A program made the translations under genes and the position numbers. Positions 25,311 to 38,402 of a stretch of DNA of 64,000 bases are shown piece after piece. Under the pieces are notes generated by a model. It made no database searches. It was given only the letters and a program-made list of their open reading frames with translations, and had not been told where the DNA came from. Numbering within the stretch: the first letter of the stretch is position 1; the number at the start of each line of letters is the position of its first letter. Source of the DNA: Casuarina equisetifolia (Eukaryota > Streptophyta > Magnoliopsida > Fagales > Casuarinaceae); assembly GCA_028551475.1 (NCBI GenBank), contig CM052362.1, positions 1,496,166 through 1,560,165 of the forward strand. The letters run 5' to 3'.

Positions 25311-26458
25311 TTTTATTGCATAAAAATGTGATCATTTTTAAAAAATAAAATAAATGATGTAATTTCATTATAAAACCATAATCAAAATCAAAATAATAAA
25401 CATAAAATTTATAAAAATGATAACTATGTATATGATAAGGTCTTAACAATTTGTAAAAACAAATATTTAATTGAATATCTTATTCCAACTAAGTTTGGAG
25501 ACAAACCCAAGTGATCGATCCATGATTAGCTTTTTAACTCTATTAGATTAACATTTTTCAAAACTAGATACTATTTATAAACCACCAACTACGCAATAAG
25601 TTAGTCACTGTGGAGTATCAATGACAGATCTATGATTTGCTCTTTGTCTCCTCGAAGTAAAAGACTATTGCCTTGTGGTATCAATTTATTATTTCTAAGG
25701 AGTGGCCAAAAGTGGTTCTATGATTAGGACGTGATCCAAGTGAGAAGGGTGCTGATTTATTAAATAGGGGATCTTAATTTCATATTCACACCGTACAAAA
25801 GATCATGTGCATAAAGACTTTGTCAATGGTACTTGATTGGTAACTTTCAAAACAAAGCAATTCAATTATTGGTAAAGTGAATTTACCCAAAGATAGCTTT
25901 TGAAAGTGTAGGAAATGACTTGAAGATAGAAATAAGGGTTATCTAAGATAAATTTTGTTTTAGCTTTTGCATAAATATCAGAATAATGTTAAAATTGTAT
26001 ATCATGTCATTAATATCCTAGTTGTTTAAATCAAGAAAAAGCAGCAACCATGTCAGCTCCATGTTAGCAACACGGGTACATGTAGTTCGCGCACGATACC
26101 ACCAACAAATTTTTGAATGTTTTGGTAGAAATTTAAAGCGATTTAAGAGGTGTTTAACTTAAAACAGAATAACCAAACAATTGAAGTAGAAAACAAAAAG
26201 AATCATCAACAGCATTGATCAAATTTCAGCTCAAAACTTTTAAACGGTGTAGGGCTTTTATGTCTAATGCTTTCATAATAAAATTTGCATTAATTCATCA
26301 TAACTATTATTTAATTTATGTTTAGTTTTTTATCATTATGAAAAAGTGATCTGATTAACAATTCATCAAGAAATACAAGGTTTTCTTCAATTCTCTCTTT
26401 GTGTTCTTGTTCTTCTATTTTCTGTATATTTTTACTTTTTTTTTCATATGAATTTCTA

Positions 26459-26462
<4 letters not shown>

Positions 26463-26490
<28 letters not shown>
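26463..26490. repeat. AT microsatellite
   Basis: An uninterrupted (AT) run of about 14 units in AT-rich intergenic DNA. A shorter one lies at 37370-37388. Confidence 0.9.
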
Positions 26491-26493
<3 letters not shown>

Positions 26494-29405
26494 ATTATAA
26501 TTTATAACCTTTTTCAAGCTTTGCTTAATTGTTTAAATTAAGAATTAGTGGCTTGACTCAAAGTATGCGTAAGTCCGTCACTATGTGTTTTACATTGCTA
26601 ATATCTTATTTGTTGTACTTCTTAGATAAGAATATATATTTTATTCTTTTATTAATTGATTTTAAAAAGGCAGTAAGTCTCCCAACACATAATCTTACCT
26701 ATCACAACTTTTTCTTTACTTAAAACAAATTCAAATAGTTTGATCCTGCTGTCACCACATAATATAATTCTTGGTCTTCTTGGTGTTAATATATTTTTAA
26801 GCAGTCAGTTGGATAATCTCATCATACCTAACTTCTAACCTCATAAAATGCCCTTTCTTTTTTCATTCAACATATCTAAAATAAAAAAATAAAAATAAAA
26901 AAAGAAGAAGGGATCTTGGAGGACTTTTAAAAGCTAAGAAAGAGCAATCAACTCAACCAGGTGTCTCTAATCTGTGCCTTTAAGCAAAAGTTTGTTGTCT
27001 CGTAGCCATAACCAATAAATTAATACTAAATTATATGACAAATCATGTTTATGATCCCCACGTAGTTGGATTCAAGTGGTTGGCACGCCTCGGCACGTGA
27101 GTCCCAGTCAGGGGAGAAGAATGCGTTTAAACGGATGAGAAGACGACAAGTGATTGATGAACATTCTGGAAATGGGGGCTGCTTAGGCTCTCTGACACAT
27201 TCAATGCAATCCATAAATTGCCCTAAACAAGAAAAAGGAGATGGAAACTTAACATTTTTGGGTCCCATAAATTGAGTTAGGTGGAATATAGTTCGTCATG
27301 ATTTACTGGTTTTGTCCACTATGATTGTATCTTGCCCGAAAAAGCTGAATGAGGATGGTTAAAGTCTTGTAAAAGGAGAATGGTCGGGAAGGTACTGACA
27401 TTACTTATAAGTAAATGCATATATTATGAATTTTAAGAATAATTATTATTTTATATTATAAGTATTTCAACTTAGTATCATTTTTATATATATTTAAGTG
27501 TCATTTTCTTTTAAAAAGAGATTTAAATAAAAAAATAAACATTGCTAACATTTGGTCAAAACTTTTACTTGTTACTTATAATCATTATTTGTAAAATATA
27601 ATGTCATGATTTTTTTTACTCAAAGTAAATGAATTATTAAAAGTAGATATTGTCCCAAATAGATGACAAAATGATAAACTATTGAACTTATAAGTATTGT
27701 AAGTAATTTTTTTGTACTAACTTAACTTTATGAGAATGTATAGGCTCACAACACTCTAATAGAAACATGTTAAAAATAATGGTTATTCTACATTACCACT
27801 AATTTATTGACATAATGTTCTACTTATATGTTTGGGCATATAAGTTTTTTAATGAACAAGTAGTTTTGAAGAAGAAAAAAAAGGTCCTTTCTAACAAGTT
27901 ATACTTAAAATCATATCCTATGAAAATAATGATAATACAATTTTGATTCATCCTCACCTAATGACTATTTATTATAAACAAGAAACCTTGCAAAATCATA
28001 ACACCACGTATAAAGGTTGAGGTTTGTTTAGTATCAAAAGATTAAGGAAGTTGGCAGCATGAACAACAAGAGAATCATTCAATAAATTCGGCAAATCATT
28101 TTCATCTTTGTTTGATTTAGAGAGGGCTATCATCGTTATGATCATCCATTTTAACTACTCGAATCATTTCTTAACAAGAAAGAAATAGTATCGTTGTTCA
28201 CTGGCAGGCCTCCCACTCTTTCCCATAGCAAACAACACAAGTGATTAATTACATGCATTATGTAATGACAAAAGCAACACCCACAAAAAGCTTCTTATTA
28301 TAAGCAAAAGATTCTCCAGCCAAGCTAGTAACACTATGTCCTTAATTTCCTTCACCAAATTTAAATGATTGTGTCAATGACGTAGGGACATGTAAAAAAA
28401 AAAGTCTAGACTACACAAACATACAAGAGGTGCACAGTACGACTTTGAAAGCCTATTATCCATCCCTTTCATGCTGTTAGGACTTCCCCAACCACTGCCA
28501 TCATGTCTAGCCACTTCTTACGAAACTGCGGTCCTAGAAAGTTTTAACGATTCCTGTAGTCTTACCCTTCACATGTCGGGCTCACATCGACGGGAGAGAG
28601 AGCTCAGGAATCCATTGTCGATGAATGGGATATTTACATTTGGCATTACAGGTTGTAGGGTTTACGCGAATTTATAGAAAAAGAAAGAGAGGCCGAAGAA
28701 TCTAACCACATAGCAACAATAATGCATAGCAATGGGCTGCTCGCTGGTTATAGGAGTAGGTTAGATTTAGGTTTATGTTCACGAGGTGGCATCCCCTATA
28801 TATAAAAATAGACGCATCACTAATGTAATAAAGCTTGCAATTCATATTACTTATGAATGGATGTGTTGAGAACAGCGTGGAGAGCATGTTATATTGTCTA
28901 GATTTTAGTTTATAATCATCTTTAAAATAAAATATATAACCTTTATTTGTAAGCTGATTTTGTAAGAGGAAAATATACTTGTTTGATATCGGTCATATAT
29001 ATGAATGTGTTTCTCTCTCTAATGACTATTTTTAAGGAAAGACTTAATCTTTTAACATATTGGCTATCGCAAATAAGTAGAATTTGTTTATAGATATGAA
29101 AAATGGGGTTATAAGGAACTATTAATTGGTCATTTCCTTTATTTTTTTCCTCCTTTTTTCTTGGTCAATCTCATGCTATCGATGAAGAGAAAACTTCCAA
29201 AGAATGAATTTTATTAGCTAGTTTTATGATGTTACTTCAAGAATGGAATGTCAAGTGTCGTCTCTATCAAGCATTAGGAATAACTCAACGAAATTTAAAA
29301 ACAAGGAAGAAAGAGAGATTGAGAAGAAGATAAGCTATTTTTGGAAAGCGTTGCAATAGTTTAGGATATCTCGCAAAGGAGACCCAGTTCATTGCTGCGT
29401 CTGAA

Positions 29406-29519
29406 ATGGCTTCCCACCCACGAATTCTCTCTTTCACAAAAGCCCAGTCAAGAAGAGATGCGCACGCCGGTGACCAGAAAAGATGGCGAGAAGAAGCAAT
29501 TTTATATCTTCAGATGTAG
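29406..29519 (+). pseudogene. Short ORF start shared by both segment copies
   Basis: Reads MASHPRILSFTKAQSRRDAH... and stops after 37 codons; the other copy (60152) reads MASHPRNLSFTKTQSRRDMH... and stops two codons earlier. The preceding text 'ggaaagcgttgcaatagtt' is shared by three loci in the window, so this looks like the 5' end of a once-coding or transcribed unit. No domain recognised. Confidence 0.25.
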
Positions 29520-29900
29520 CTTTCATGCAGAGTTCATTGACAAGAACCAAGTTAACAATGATACGCCACCATTTCCGTTAACCGGCGCAGAAGATGTAAC
29601 CCCAGTTGTTATCAGATTTTGGTCAACTTTATACATTTTCAAACCCTCGGAAGCTTCTTTTTCCTTTTCTGGTGGTTGGATTTTTATTTATCAACAATAA
29701 GACCTTGTTCTTTTTTATGGGTATCTAATGTGCAGTGGAGTTTTGTTGAGTTAATTATAATTCATAGACTTGATTCTGAAGCCCAAGTGGGAAATTTGAT
29801 GGACTCTGTAGAGCACTAAATTCTATGAGAAGATTTTCAAAGGCGAGGCCCATGTCCTGCATTCCAAATTTTACGAAGCTGAGACCCATGGTGCATTGGG

Positions 29901-30130
29901 CTTGTGTACTCTTTGTCACTTGCTAGCATGTGTTCACATGGATGTAAGACTGAAACTGATAAGAGTAGGTGCTCTTTGTCTCCCGTCCGTTGTCCAATGC
30001 AGCCATGACTGCATATGTGGATAGGCATGATTGGGCGGCTATATAAATTGCCAAACCTGCAATCCGCAAAAGCTGGAAAATAATCCACAAGGGAACAAAG
30101 ATATAGAAGAAGGGCAAACAAGAGCTGTGG
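29901..30130 (-). pseudogene. Membrane-protein-like exon remnant, copy 1
   Basis: The minus strand encodes PFFYIFVPLWIIFQLLRIAG followed by LAIYIAAQSCLSTYAVMAAL and DNGRET. This is a long hydrophobic stretch compatible with one or two membrane helices. The second segment copy keeps the same frame (61080-61325) with V for A and F for S. The family is not recognised. Upstream there is no start codon context, and no neighbouring exon is visible, so a relic is more likely than a gene. Confidence 0.35.
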
Positions 30131-30574
30131 ACATAAGTAAAATAGGCAAAGAGATTCCAAATCTTGCTTTGTAACGACTAGTAAATTAGTGCCAAGCACC
30201 TGTATCATCAATTTGCATGGTTCGTGGTCACAGCTTTTAGTAAGTTTCTCTTTCTCATCACTACAATTCTTTTACTTCATTTTTTTTTATAGAAATTTTA
30301 TTTTATTAATTAACTCTAACCAAATACCATGCCCTTCTTTCTTTCTTTTTATTTATTTTTTATTTTTTTGCAATATGCCTTTCTTTTTTTATTGGAAATA
30401 TCTTGATGATTAGTTAAATTACCCAATACTTTAAGATCAAAACTCATTAGTATGTGAACATAATTAGGCTTTAAGTAATTATTATCCATAAACTCAAGGT
30501 ATTTCAAAATAGTGAATTTTTTGTACTATCATTCTCTATTTATCAACTTAATCAAGTATTTTATGTGATACAAT

Positions 30575-31963
30575 TATATAGCAATTCATTTTTTCATCTA
30601 CCTTAAAAAACAATAGTTAAAAGAAGGCAAAAAGGAGGTCTTTGAGACATCTTCGCAAACAAGTCATCCTCAAAGCCTCTCTTAAAGTTAAGCTAATGCT
30701 AAAGATGCAAGTTCTTAAACTGCATGTTCACATATGTTTTTGTTATAAAAGGGATGTAAGAGCTTAAATGGAGAGGAGTTAAGCTTTCATGTAGAGACTT
30801 CAAGCCATAATATGCCTCAAGAAATGGGCTTAGGAGCATAAGAGTTAAATTTAACTTTGCATGTCCACATATGTCTTTGTTATTAAAAGGGATAACTCAA
30901 GGCAAGAGCTTAAATGGAGAGGAGTCAAGCTTTTTGTGTAGAGACTCCACACCATAATATGCCTTAAGAAATAGGCTTAAAAGCATATGAGTTAAATTTT
31001 ACATAAATCAAGAAACTAATTCAAATACAAAGGAGTTAGTTTAAGCAAAATTGAGGAAAATAAGTCAATTTACATAGACAAAGCCACGTCAATAAAAAAG
31101 AAGAGCTTTAACATAACTAGTTTGAATGCATAGACATCACAACAAGAACTTGTACAAATAGATGTAAAGGGATAAGAGTGAAGGGAAACCAATGATAGTA
31201 AGTATTCAAAATGAAAAAATTTCATTTCTTTTGAAAATATGTATAGTGTGAAAAATTTTCAAATCCCTTTCTATATCAAATTGAAAGAGAATCATATTAT
31301 CATACCTATAAAAGAAGACAAAAGGGAGGACTTTAAGACATCTTTAGAAATAAGTCATCTTTAAAGCCCTTCTGTAGGATAAGTTAATCTTGAAGATGCA
31401 AGTTCTTAGGCTTTATGTCACATCTATCCTTGTTATAAAAATGGACAACTCCAACATATCTCGAGATAAGGGCTTAAATGGAGAGGAGACAAGCTTTTAT
31501 GCAAGGACTTCAAGCCTTAATATGTCTCAAGAAATAGGCTTAGGTTCATAAGAGCCAAATTCTATCATACATAAAAAAACTAACTCAAATACAAATGAGT
31601 TAAATTCAAGCAAAACTGATAAGAGTAAATCAATTTAGATGGACAAAACCATGTCAATGGTAAAGAAGAGCCTTGACATAAATCAAGAAACTAGTTTGAA
31701 AGCAATCACTTCATAGTAAGAATCTATGGAGATAGATGTAAATGGATGGAGATCAAGAGAAATTAATGATAATAAGTATTGAACATGAACTTTTTCATAT
31801 CTTTTGAAAATTCATATGGTTGAAAGATTTTCTAATCTTTTTCTATGTCAAATTTAGAGAGAATCATATCAATGTACTTGTAGAAGAAGACAAAAGGAAG
31901 GGCTTTTAGACATCTTCACAAACAAGTTGTCATTAATGCTCATCTTAGGGATAAACTAATGTC
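30575..31963 (+). repeat. Tandem repeat array, copy 1 (about 600-700 bp subunits)
   Basis: Each subunit runs in order: 'ggaggtctttgagacatctt', 'acaagtcatcctcaaagc', 'gttaagctaatgctaaagatg', 'agcttaaatggagaggag', 'atgcctcaagaaatgggctt', 'aagtcaatttacatagaca' and 'ttttgaaaatatgtatagt'. Starts are near 30628, 31318 and 31885. The first subunit also has an internal duplication of about 130 bases (30765-30870 and 30905-31000). No coding potential. The array recurs at 61735 in the second segment copy. Confidence 0.8.
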
Positions 31964-32689
31964 AAAGATGTCTACATGACAAATGGAGTTACTTAAAACT
32001 TGATTGACTTATTGAAGAATTCTTTATACTTAAAACTCTCCTTCGATGTTAAGAGAGAATGGAGAAGCTATGGCACCTTTTATATCTTGGTGGACCTTTA
32101 CAAGATCTTTTAGCATAATCTTGTAGCTATTAGAATAAAAACAAAACTTCATTGAATTGAGTCCTTAACGTCAAATGCACCAACTTCTTTTTCATTAAAT
32201 ACAAGAAAGGGCTTAATATCCTTAGAAACATTCACAAATGGTGGCTTGTTATGCCTTAACAAAGATGATGATGTAGAAACAACTTTGTTAATAGAATGTA
32301 ATGAATGACAAATGTTTGTAATGATATTGCACTAGTGTTGTTCCTTAATTGGAAATTGAGAACCATTGTACATCTTCATAGGATTTAGGTTGGTGTTGGT
32401 TTGGTCATGAGGCATTGTGACAAGAGACTCTAGTTGAGCTTGACAAATGGTAAATGGATGTAGGACAAGTTCACACTCGGCCTTGTAAAGATTTTTGGCC
32501 CCCTAGTTTAGTCATGATTATGTCGTTGTGACTCTCTTTTATCTCTCTTCCAATAAAGTGAAGTACTACAACTATTTATGAGTAAGTTTAGCGGCTAAAG
32601 TGAGTGTATGCGGTACTGGTTGTATTGTATTTCAGTACCTTGTCATGTCCATTTTGGAGCTTCTAATTGTCTCTCTTCTAATTTTGTCC
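31964..32689. other. Intergenic region
   Basis: AT-rich DNA without a supported gene. The minus strand at about 32330-32450 gives a short peptide run (MPHDQTNTNLNPMKMYNGSQ) that looks like decayed coding DNA, possibly of a retroelement, but it is too short to classify. Confidence 0.3.
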
Positions 32690-33310
32690 ACACTTTCAGC
32701 ATCCATTCAACAATTTGCTCGTCCATCTGATCATTTCCACTTGGCATTATGAAGTACAATCATGCTTATGCTTAGTGCTTGGCAGAAACATAATTTTAGA
32801 ATTGATTATTTAGGTAAATAATTTTTTTTACTATGATTCATGATTAAATATAAAGCATCCATTGTTTTACAACTCATAAAACTCACAATTTCATCTAATA
32901 CTACTTATGAGAGAATTAAAATATCTTATTCTACTTACAATTTATTGTAATATTTCCTTATAACTAATTTTAAGATTCTTAAAAATTGATTTTTGTGGTC
33001 CGTAAAGCAAGGGCTTCTCCAGACTTTGTGACCACACTAACACGATCCCGTCAACAGTTTGCTCATCCACCCCCCATTCCCACTTGGTATTATGGGGTGC
33101 AACCGTGTTTAGTGCTTGGGAGAAAAATAAAAAACTTATTTGATCCACGATTAAAAATATAGAGAGTCCTTTATATAATTACTCACATAATTCACAATTT
33201 CGTCTAATAGTAATTATGGGAGAGACTTAAATGTCTTATTCTACTTGCAATTAATCATAATATTGTCTTCTTTATAACTAATTTTAAGATTCTTAAAATT
33301 TTATTTTTAT
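32690..33310. repeat. Tandem duplication, period about 320 bp
   Basis: 32690-33000 and 33030-33310 share 'aacaatttgctcgtccat', 'cccacttggtattatg', 'tagtgcttgg', 'cacaatttcgtctaatag', 'taaaatatcttattctact' and 'ataactaattttaagattct', with moderate divergence. No gene content. Confidence 0.7.
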
Positions 33311-33544
33311 TTTAAAAAAATGTATAAAGAAATACTTACAAACAGATAATGTTACAATTGGTAAACAACTACCCTTTTGTGAATGTTTCCAATATAAAGG
33401 ATCAATCCTACACTAAAATATACTAATCTTGAAATAAGATTTAAATAAAAAATTATATACCAATCTATGAATTAACTTTTACAAAAACCAGTATAAATTA
33501 TCCTAAATTGTTCAAAATAGCATGACATAAGTTTCATATCTTTT

Positions 33545-34106
33545 CAATCTTAATTGAAACACTAAAAAGAAAAAATCCTCTTACTTTTGAATTAAATTTT
33601 AAGTATGAATAACAATTTTAACATAGTATCAATGCTTAAATTTAAACGTAACATTTCTCAAAACAAAGGCTTTGTAGTGCTTAAGAATTTAAGAGTACAA
33701 AAAATTCTAAAACTTACTTGAAGTCTAAAGTACGTAGACCATTGTTGAGTAAATGTAGACACCATCTATTCAAAACCATATAAATAATTATTCTTCTTTT
33801 GTACTTATTTATTTGTATTTACTATACAGCCTCATTAATTTTCTAATATTTTAAACAATGAAACAAAATTCTAATTTATTTGATTACAAACCATCTTTTT
33901 AGATTTTAGTAGTCCTAAAAATGAGGAAAAATAAATAGAAAATCTGAGCTAAGCCTCAAACGGCTCAACCAATGGCCTACTCATGTGACTATAACAAAGG
34001 AGTCCGTACTGAAAAATAGTGAAATTAAAATAATGTGAAATGCAAAGAGTAATTAGGAAAACAAAAACAAATCAACAAATTTTAAGGATTGCTCCAAAAC
34101 GAGCAA
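33545..34106. repeat. Duplicated 3' flank of the F-box gene, copy 1
   Basis: Related to 38403-39030. Shared landmarks are 'tttaagtatgaataac', 'atcaatgctta', 'tttgtatttactatac', 'cggctcaaccaatggcctac', 'tataacaaagga' and 'caacaaattttaaggatt'. The last 35 bases are the 3' end of the F-box reading frame. Confidence 0.75.
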
Positions 34107-35249
34107 GCCAAGTAGGTCGCACCAAAACTCTATCTTCAACATTCGACAGGACAAGGCTTTCCACAAAATTACCCAGGAAAAAAGACTCAAATCTGCGACG
34201 AAAGGGAAGATGCACAGTTCTCTGGCCTCTTGGTACGTTAGAAAACAACTTTATCGCCGTCCGCATAATCACACCACCGTCACTAGGAATGCCTACGCCC
34301 CAAAGATCTACAAAATTCATATCGTTGATATCAAACAGCATGGTCCAAGATTCAACCACTCCATACTCTTTCATCACCCATATCCATTTTGACCCCCACG
34401 AGAGTCGATCGTAGACAATAGCAAGCAGACCTCCGATGATAACAACTTCAAGGCCCAGGTACCTTACCTTCTTCAGACACTTGGGCATACCCAATTCATG
34501 AAATTCCTCATCCTCCATATCAAACGACACAATCACATTGTGCCGTGCATCCCCGTGCAGTGGAACGTATGCCTTCCGGTGGACTGCGCCATGTAAGAAG
34601 GCTGCTGAGACCCTGATCATGATATGATAGGGAGGACCGGGGACCATAATATTGCGCCAAGCACGGGTTCGAAGCATATAAATTTGAACCCAATGTGGGA
34701 TTTGATCCCACCTCACACCATCAATACGGTTGGGATACACAATCCTCACCAATTTGTAATCATCAGTCTTGGGAGCATACCCAAAGCCGAGAGTAGTTAA
34801 AAGATGGCAAGCTTTGATTCCAACATCAGGCTCTGGAAGGGCTATGGCTTTTTGAATAGAAGGGTTCCATAAAACATATAAGCCACACTCGGGACCCATA
34901 AAAGCACCGGCAAGACACAGTAGACCGTTAGATGAACCGACTATGATCTTAAACTTCTTGATGTTTTGGTGTAACTCGCAAATGCTTTGAAATTATTGAG
35001 GGAGAAACAGTCCTTTGGTAGATGAAGAGTCAAACTTACCTCGTTAGATTTGTGCTTGAAATGGTGGAAGAGAAGATATGGTGGGCGTTGGGGGTTGCAA
35101 AGAGAGCGACTGAGGTGGTTGGCGATGAAGTGACGACCGGAGATAAGGAAGCACCATGTCTTGGAAACGCCCTTGAATCTGATAATTGTCTTTATTTGTA
35201 GCTGTAACAGGATTTCAAAGATAATATGATTCGGAAAACGGTTTGACAT
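34072..35249 (-). CDS. F-box protein with F-box-associated domain, one frameshift
   Basis: Substrate-recognition subunit type of SCF ubiquitin ligases. The minus strand opens MSNRFPNHIIFEILLQLQIK with an F-box at residues 4-45 (TIIRFKGVSKTWCFLISGRH). In another frame the C-terminal part has the type 1 F-box-associated signature: GLYVLWNPSIQKAIALP, LGFGYAPKTDDYKLVRI, then beta-propeller-like blades to residue 275 of the second frame. The switch falls near 34985, between SLNNF and SICELHQNIKKFKIIVGSSN. Total length would be about 380 residues, normal for the family. There is no intron. A single net shift of one base (or minus two) explains it, so this is either a recent pseudogene or an assembly error; no other stop is seen. 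Similar to F-box/kelch At3g23880-like proteins by general pattern only. Confidence 0.75.
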
Positions 35250-38200
35250 CCTCTTTCTGCATGTAGCAATTGACGAGATTCAGCTTTTGCTGAACAGGAG
35301 AATTCTGGATTACCTTAATACCCAAGCCAAAATCCAAACCGTAAAAACAATTAGATTATAAAATTAATTCTAAACTGCCACACCCCTAGGATTTGGGGCA
35401 TGTTCTTAGAACTCAAAATAAACATTGAAGGACATGGAACACTAGATTTAATTCAATTTTAACAGAAAAACAAGTACAAAAAGAAAATGATATGCAAACC
35501 CATAAGGTCAAGATCTAAAAGCTTCCTCAATTATGGAGGTTATAACTAAAGTTTCAATTTATTCAATATGCATACTTATCCAATACGAGTAGGTTTTAGA
35601 TTTCTAAAAAACTAACACAAAAACCTAATTTTTAGTCTTGTACAAGTTGATTTTGGATTCTCAAGACAATTGGGTTTCAAACCCTTAAGTCAATTAGATT
35701 TTGAATATCCTCCCAAAATTATATAATATCCTTTATTTAAATATGAATACATTAAGTGGAAGTTATATAATAGCAACCAGCAAGAAAATTTTTATAAAAT
35801 CATCAAAAATATTTATTTCGCAACTACATATTTCAATTCACAAGTTTTATGTGGAGGTAAGTTATAATTGGAGAGGAAGTCTATACAAAATTGTAGCTAA
35901 TGTGGGAACAAAGAACCTAATATGAGACTAAAAATTCCAATGGTCTAAGAAATAATAAAAGTAAAGCGAAGTACCTCTTTGAATTCACATCTAACATAAC
36001 GTAAACGAAGATTTTACCAAATACCAACAAAGAATCCCCTCTGTAAGCCCAAAAAATTGGGGAAAAAAAAAAGACTTGAGCAGAGATGTTAAGTTTCACC
36101 GTAGTTAAATACAAAAATTTAAATTTTGAGTTTAGTAGAAGTTCTTAAAATAGCTAAGAATGTTCATTCAAGTATTATTATTTAGTTGATTGCTCCCTTT
36201 TTTGTTTGTTTTCATGACACTTAGTACGGTCCACTTTCCGGTGGAAGAGGAAGTATTATGTATATTCTCATTGTGCAGCAAATATGCGATATTGTCATAA
36301 TTCAGAGGCCAGACTCACTTGGCATTGGTACCTTTTGTGTTCAACGAAAAGCGCTAGAATGAGGTCTGATGAGATGGGAAAGCTTCTAAATACGTGGGAA
36401 ATGGGCTGTCTTGCCACATTTTGGGTGCAAAAGTCAACACTTCTGTGAAGTGCCATATGCCATCCAAGTAGAACAGGCAATATGGTTGAGAAGATATCTT
36501 ATGTAATGGATACAATTTTCCAGCTGGTTTGAGGGTCCTGGTCTTGAAATGGTAGGAGATGAAATTCTTAAGGCCAAAGGATAAACCATTTGGGCTGCCA
36601 GAAGAGCATCAAGTCTTCTGGATGCAACAAAAGAAACAAACTGTATATACACCCAATCATATGTTGAAAGCAGCAACCCTGTTTCAGCAAAAGTAACATG
36701 AAAACGACAATATAGAAGTTCTTGTTCTGGCCCATTAAAGCCTTCTAATCATCAAATTTCCAAGCACTCGTAATAAGACTAGAACATGATATTTCTCTAA
36801 GCAAGTAGCCCGTTGATTTTACCCAGTCGGGTCCAAGCCACAACTCCTTTTTCCTTCTCCTCCCTTCTCCTCCGACCCCTATTGTTTACTCTAGTCACAA
36901 CAAACTCCTTCTACAACTATAATCAACCCCAAATTAGCAACTTCTTTCCGGACGGCAACATTCACTCAATATCTATAACTTCTTCCCCGACGGCAAATAT
37001 TCACCCAAATCGCACTTCTCCTCAATCAGCAAGCAACCAACCCATGCAACCAACGATTCATGCTAAAACTGAGTAGAGAGCTTACCCATTTTGCGGTTGG
37101 TCGATTCTCCTCTTGATTCTCATCGATCAGGCGACTTTCGGACAGGATACAGAGCACCCCATGGCCTGCCTTCCAGCCTGAGTTATCCCGCGATTCCCAT
37201 CACCAAGCCACGCGACTGGGCGAGCCTGCCTACACACAGCCCAAAAATTCTGCTTGGATTAGTGGCTTTTCGTACTTCATTCCCTCATCATCTTCTGACG
37301 TATGCATTAGGGTTTATATTGTTAAGAAGTTTATTTTTAATGCCTAAAAATTAGTTTATGAAAGATGGATATATATATATATATATATTTAAATTCCTAA
37401 CTAAATTAAGGATCATAATCCAAAGATGATTACATATGTTCTAGTAATTAAACACTAAAGAAAGCCCTTAGCAGCTTAATTCATGTTTCTTGGAGAAGGA
37501 AAAAGAGAGACTTTTTTATGCTCAATAGAAAAATACTATTATTTATTGTGCAAGCCAATAACTCAAAGAAATTTTTTTATCAAAATTTTTCTTTTTCATC
37601 AAACACAATTCATTTTATAGAGAGAAACAAATGGAGAGCTTTTAAGTAAAAGGGTAATGAAGGGTTCATTATTATATTTTTTTTTCTGATTATTGGATTT
37701 TACCTTTAGATATTCTATGTTACTTCTTAATTGGTAAATTAGTATTATATAAAAAATATAAACAGATAAATAAATAATATGAACTTGTAATGGATTATAA
37801 AATCCTTTATATATAAGTAGTTCTTCATTTCTTTATGCATAAATTTTAATAAAAATAAAATTATTAACATAATAATAGCATAAGAGTTTATAGTTTATTG
37901 GAGATCTAGAAGGTATCACATGTATGTTGCTTTGTTCTTCTTGAGAAAAGACTCCACATACTCCTAGGTTATTGATTATTTGCCTTATTATTTTAGTAAA
38001 AGCTTGAGCCTTGGTACTATTGAATATCATATTAATTTTGACTATCTTTGCTTTTAATGACTTTTATTTTACAAAAATTTAGTTCTCACATCTAGGCCCC
38101 TAGCTACCTCAGTTAGAATTTGTTAACATGATGAGAGTGGCATTTTTGAGAGGATCAAGTAAAGGCTTAAAGGCATTGAATTTTAGAGGAAATTCACACT

Positions 38201-38402
38201 AAGCGTAACAAAGTTTGCCACATCTTGATACAAAATCAAATGAAAAAAATTTGTACTCTAAAGCAAGATTTGCATCGAATGTTCCCATTTGAGGCATTAA
38301 TTAATTATTGTTAGGTCTATAGTCTTGATTAATCTAGAAACAGAGTAACTAATACCAATAAAATCACTCACAACTATATATATATATACTATTATATAAA
38401 TA
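35250..38402. other. Intergenic region with weak open frames
   Basis: No supported gene. 36295-36700 and 36810-37360 are less AT-rich and contain open frames up to 87 residues without a recognisable domain. 37369-37388 is an AT microsatellite. The stretch 35640-35740 ('gttgattttggattctcaaga', 'ttgggtttcaaacccttaag') resembles 39030-39110. Confidence 0.4.

Larger units (their letters stand above)
21611..28213. other. Gene-poor AT-rich intergenic region
   Basis: No gene supported. Noted contents: a short tandem 'agatccaacg' triplet at 22561-22587 after a C/G run; an isolated GC-rich patch at 24830-25020 (open frame of 74 residues, no recognisable domain); a poly-T at 24634-24648; an AT microsatellite at 26463-26490; and a second moderately GC-rich patch at 27060-27270. 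Poly-purine and A/T tracts dominate the rest. Confidence 0.5.
28214..31963 (+). repeat. 3.8 kb segmental duplication, copy 1 (transposon-free)
   Basis: Collinear and highly similar to 53757-63167 once the Copia element, the MITE and a 400-bp block are subtracted from the latter. It preserves the empty sites of both transposons: 'ttcatgctgttagg' at about 28468-28481 for the Copia, and 'gatgaagagaaaactt' at about 29180-29196 for the MITE. It ends in the tandem repeat described separately. A third, partial and more diverged relative of its middle part lies at 48800-48960 ('tcaagcattag...aataactcaa' and 'ggaaagcgttgcaatagtt'). Confidence 0.9.

Noticed and set aside
30575-31963. CRISPR-like array
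   Set aside because: The repeats are 600-700 bp long and diverged, in a plant nuclear context; no short identical repeats with unique spacers.
32330-32450. Gypsy gag relic on the minus strand
   Set aside because: Only about 35 residues in one frame without diagnostic motif.
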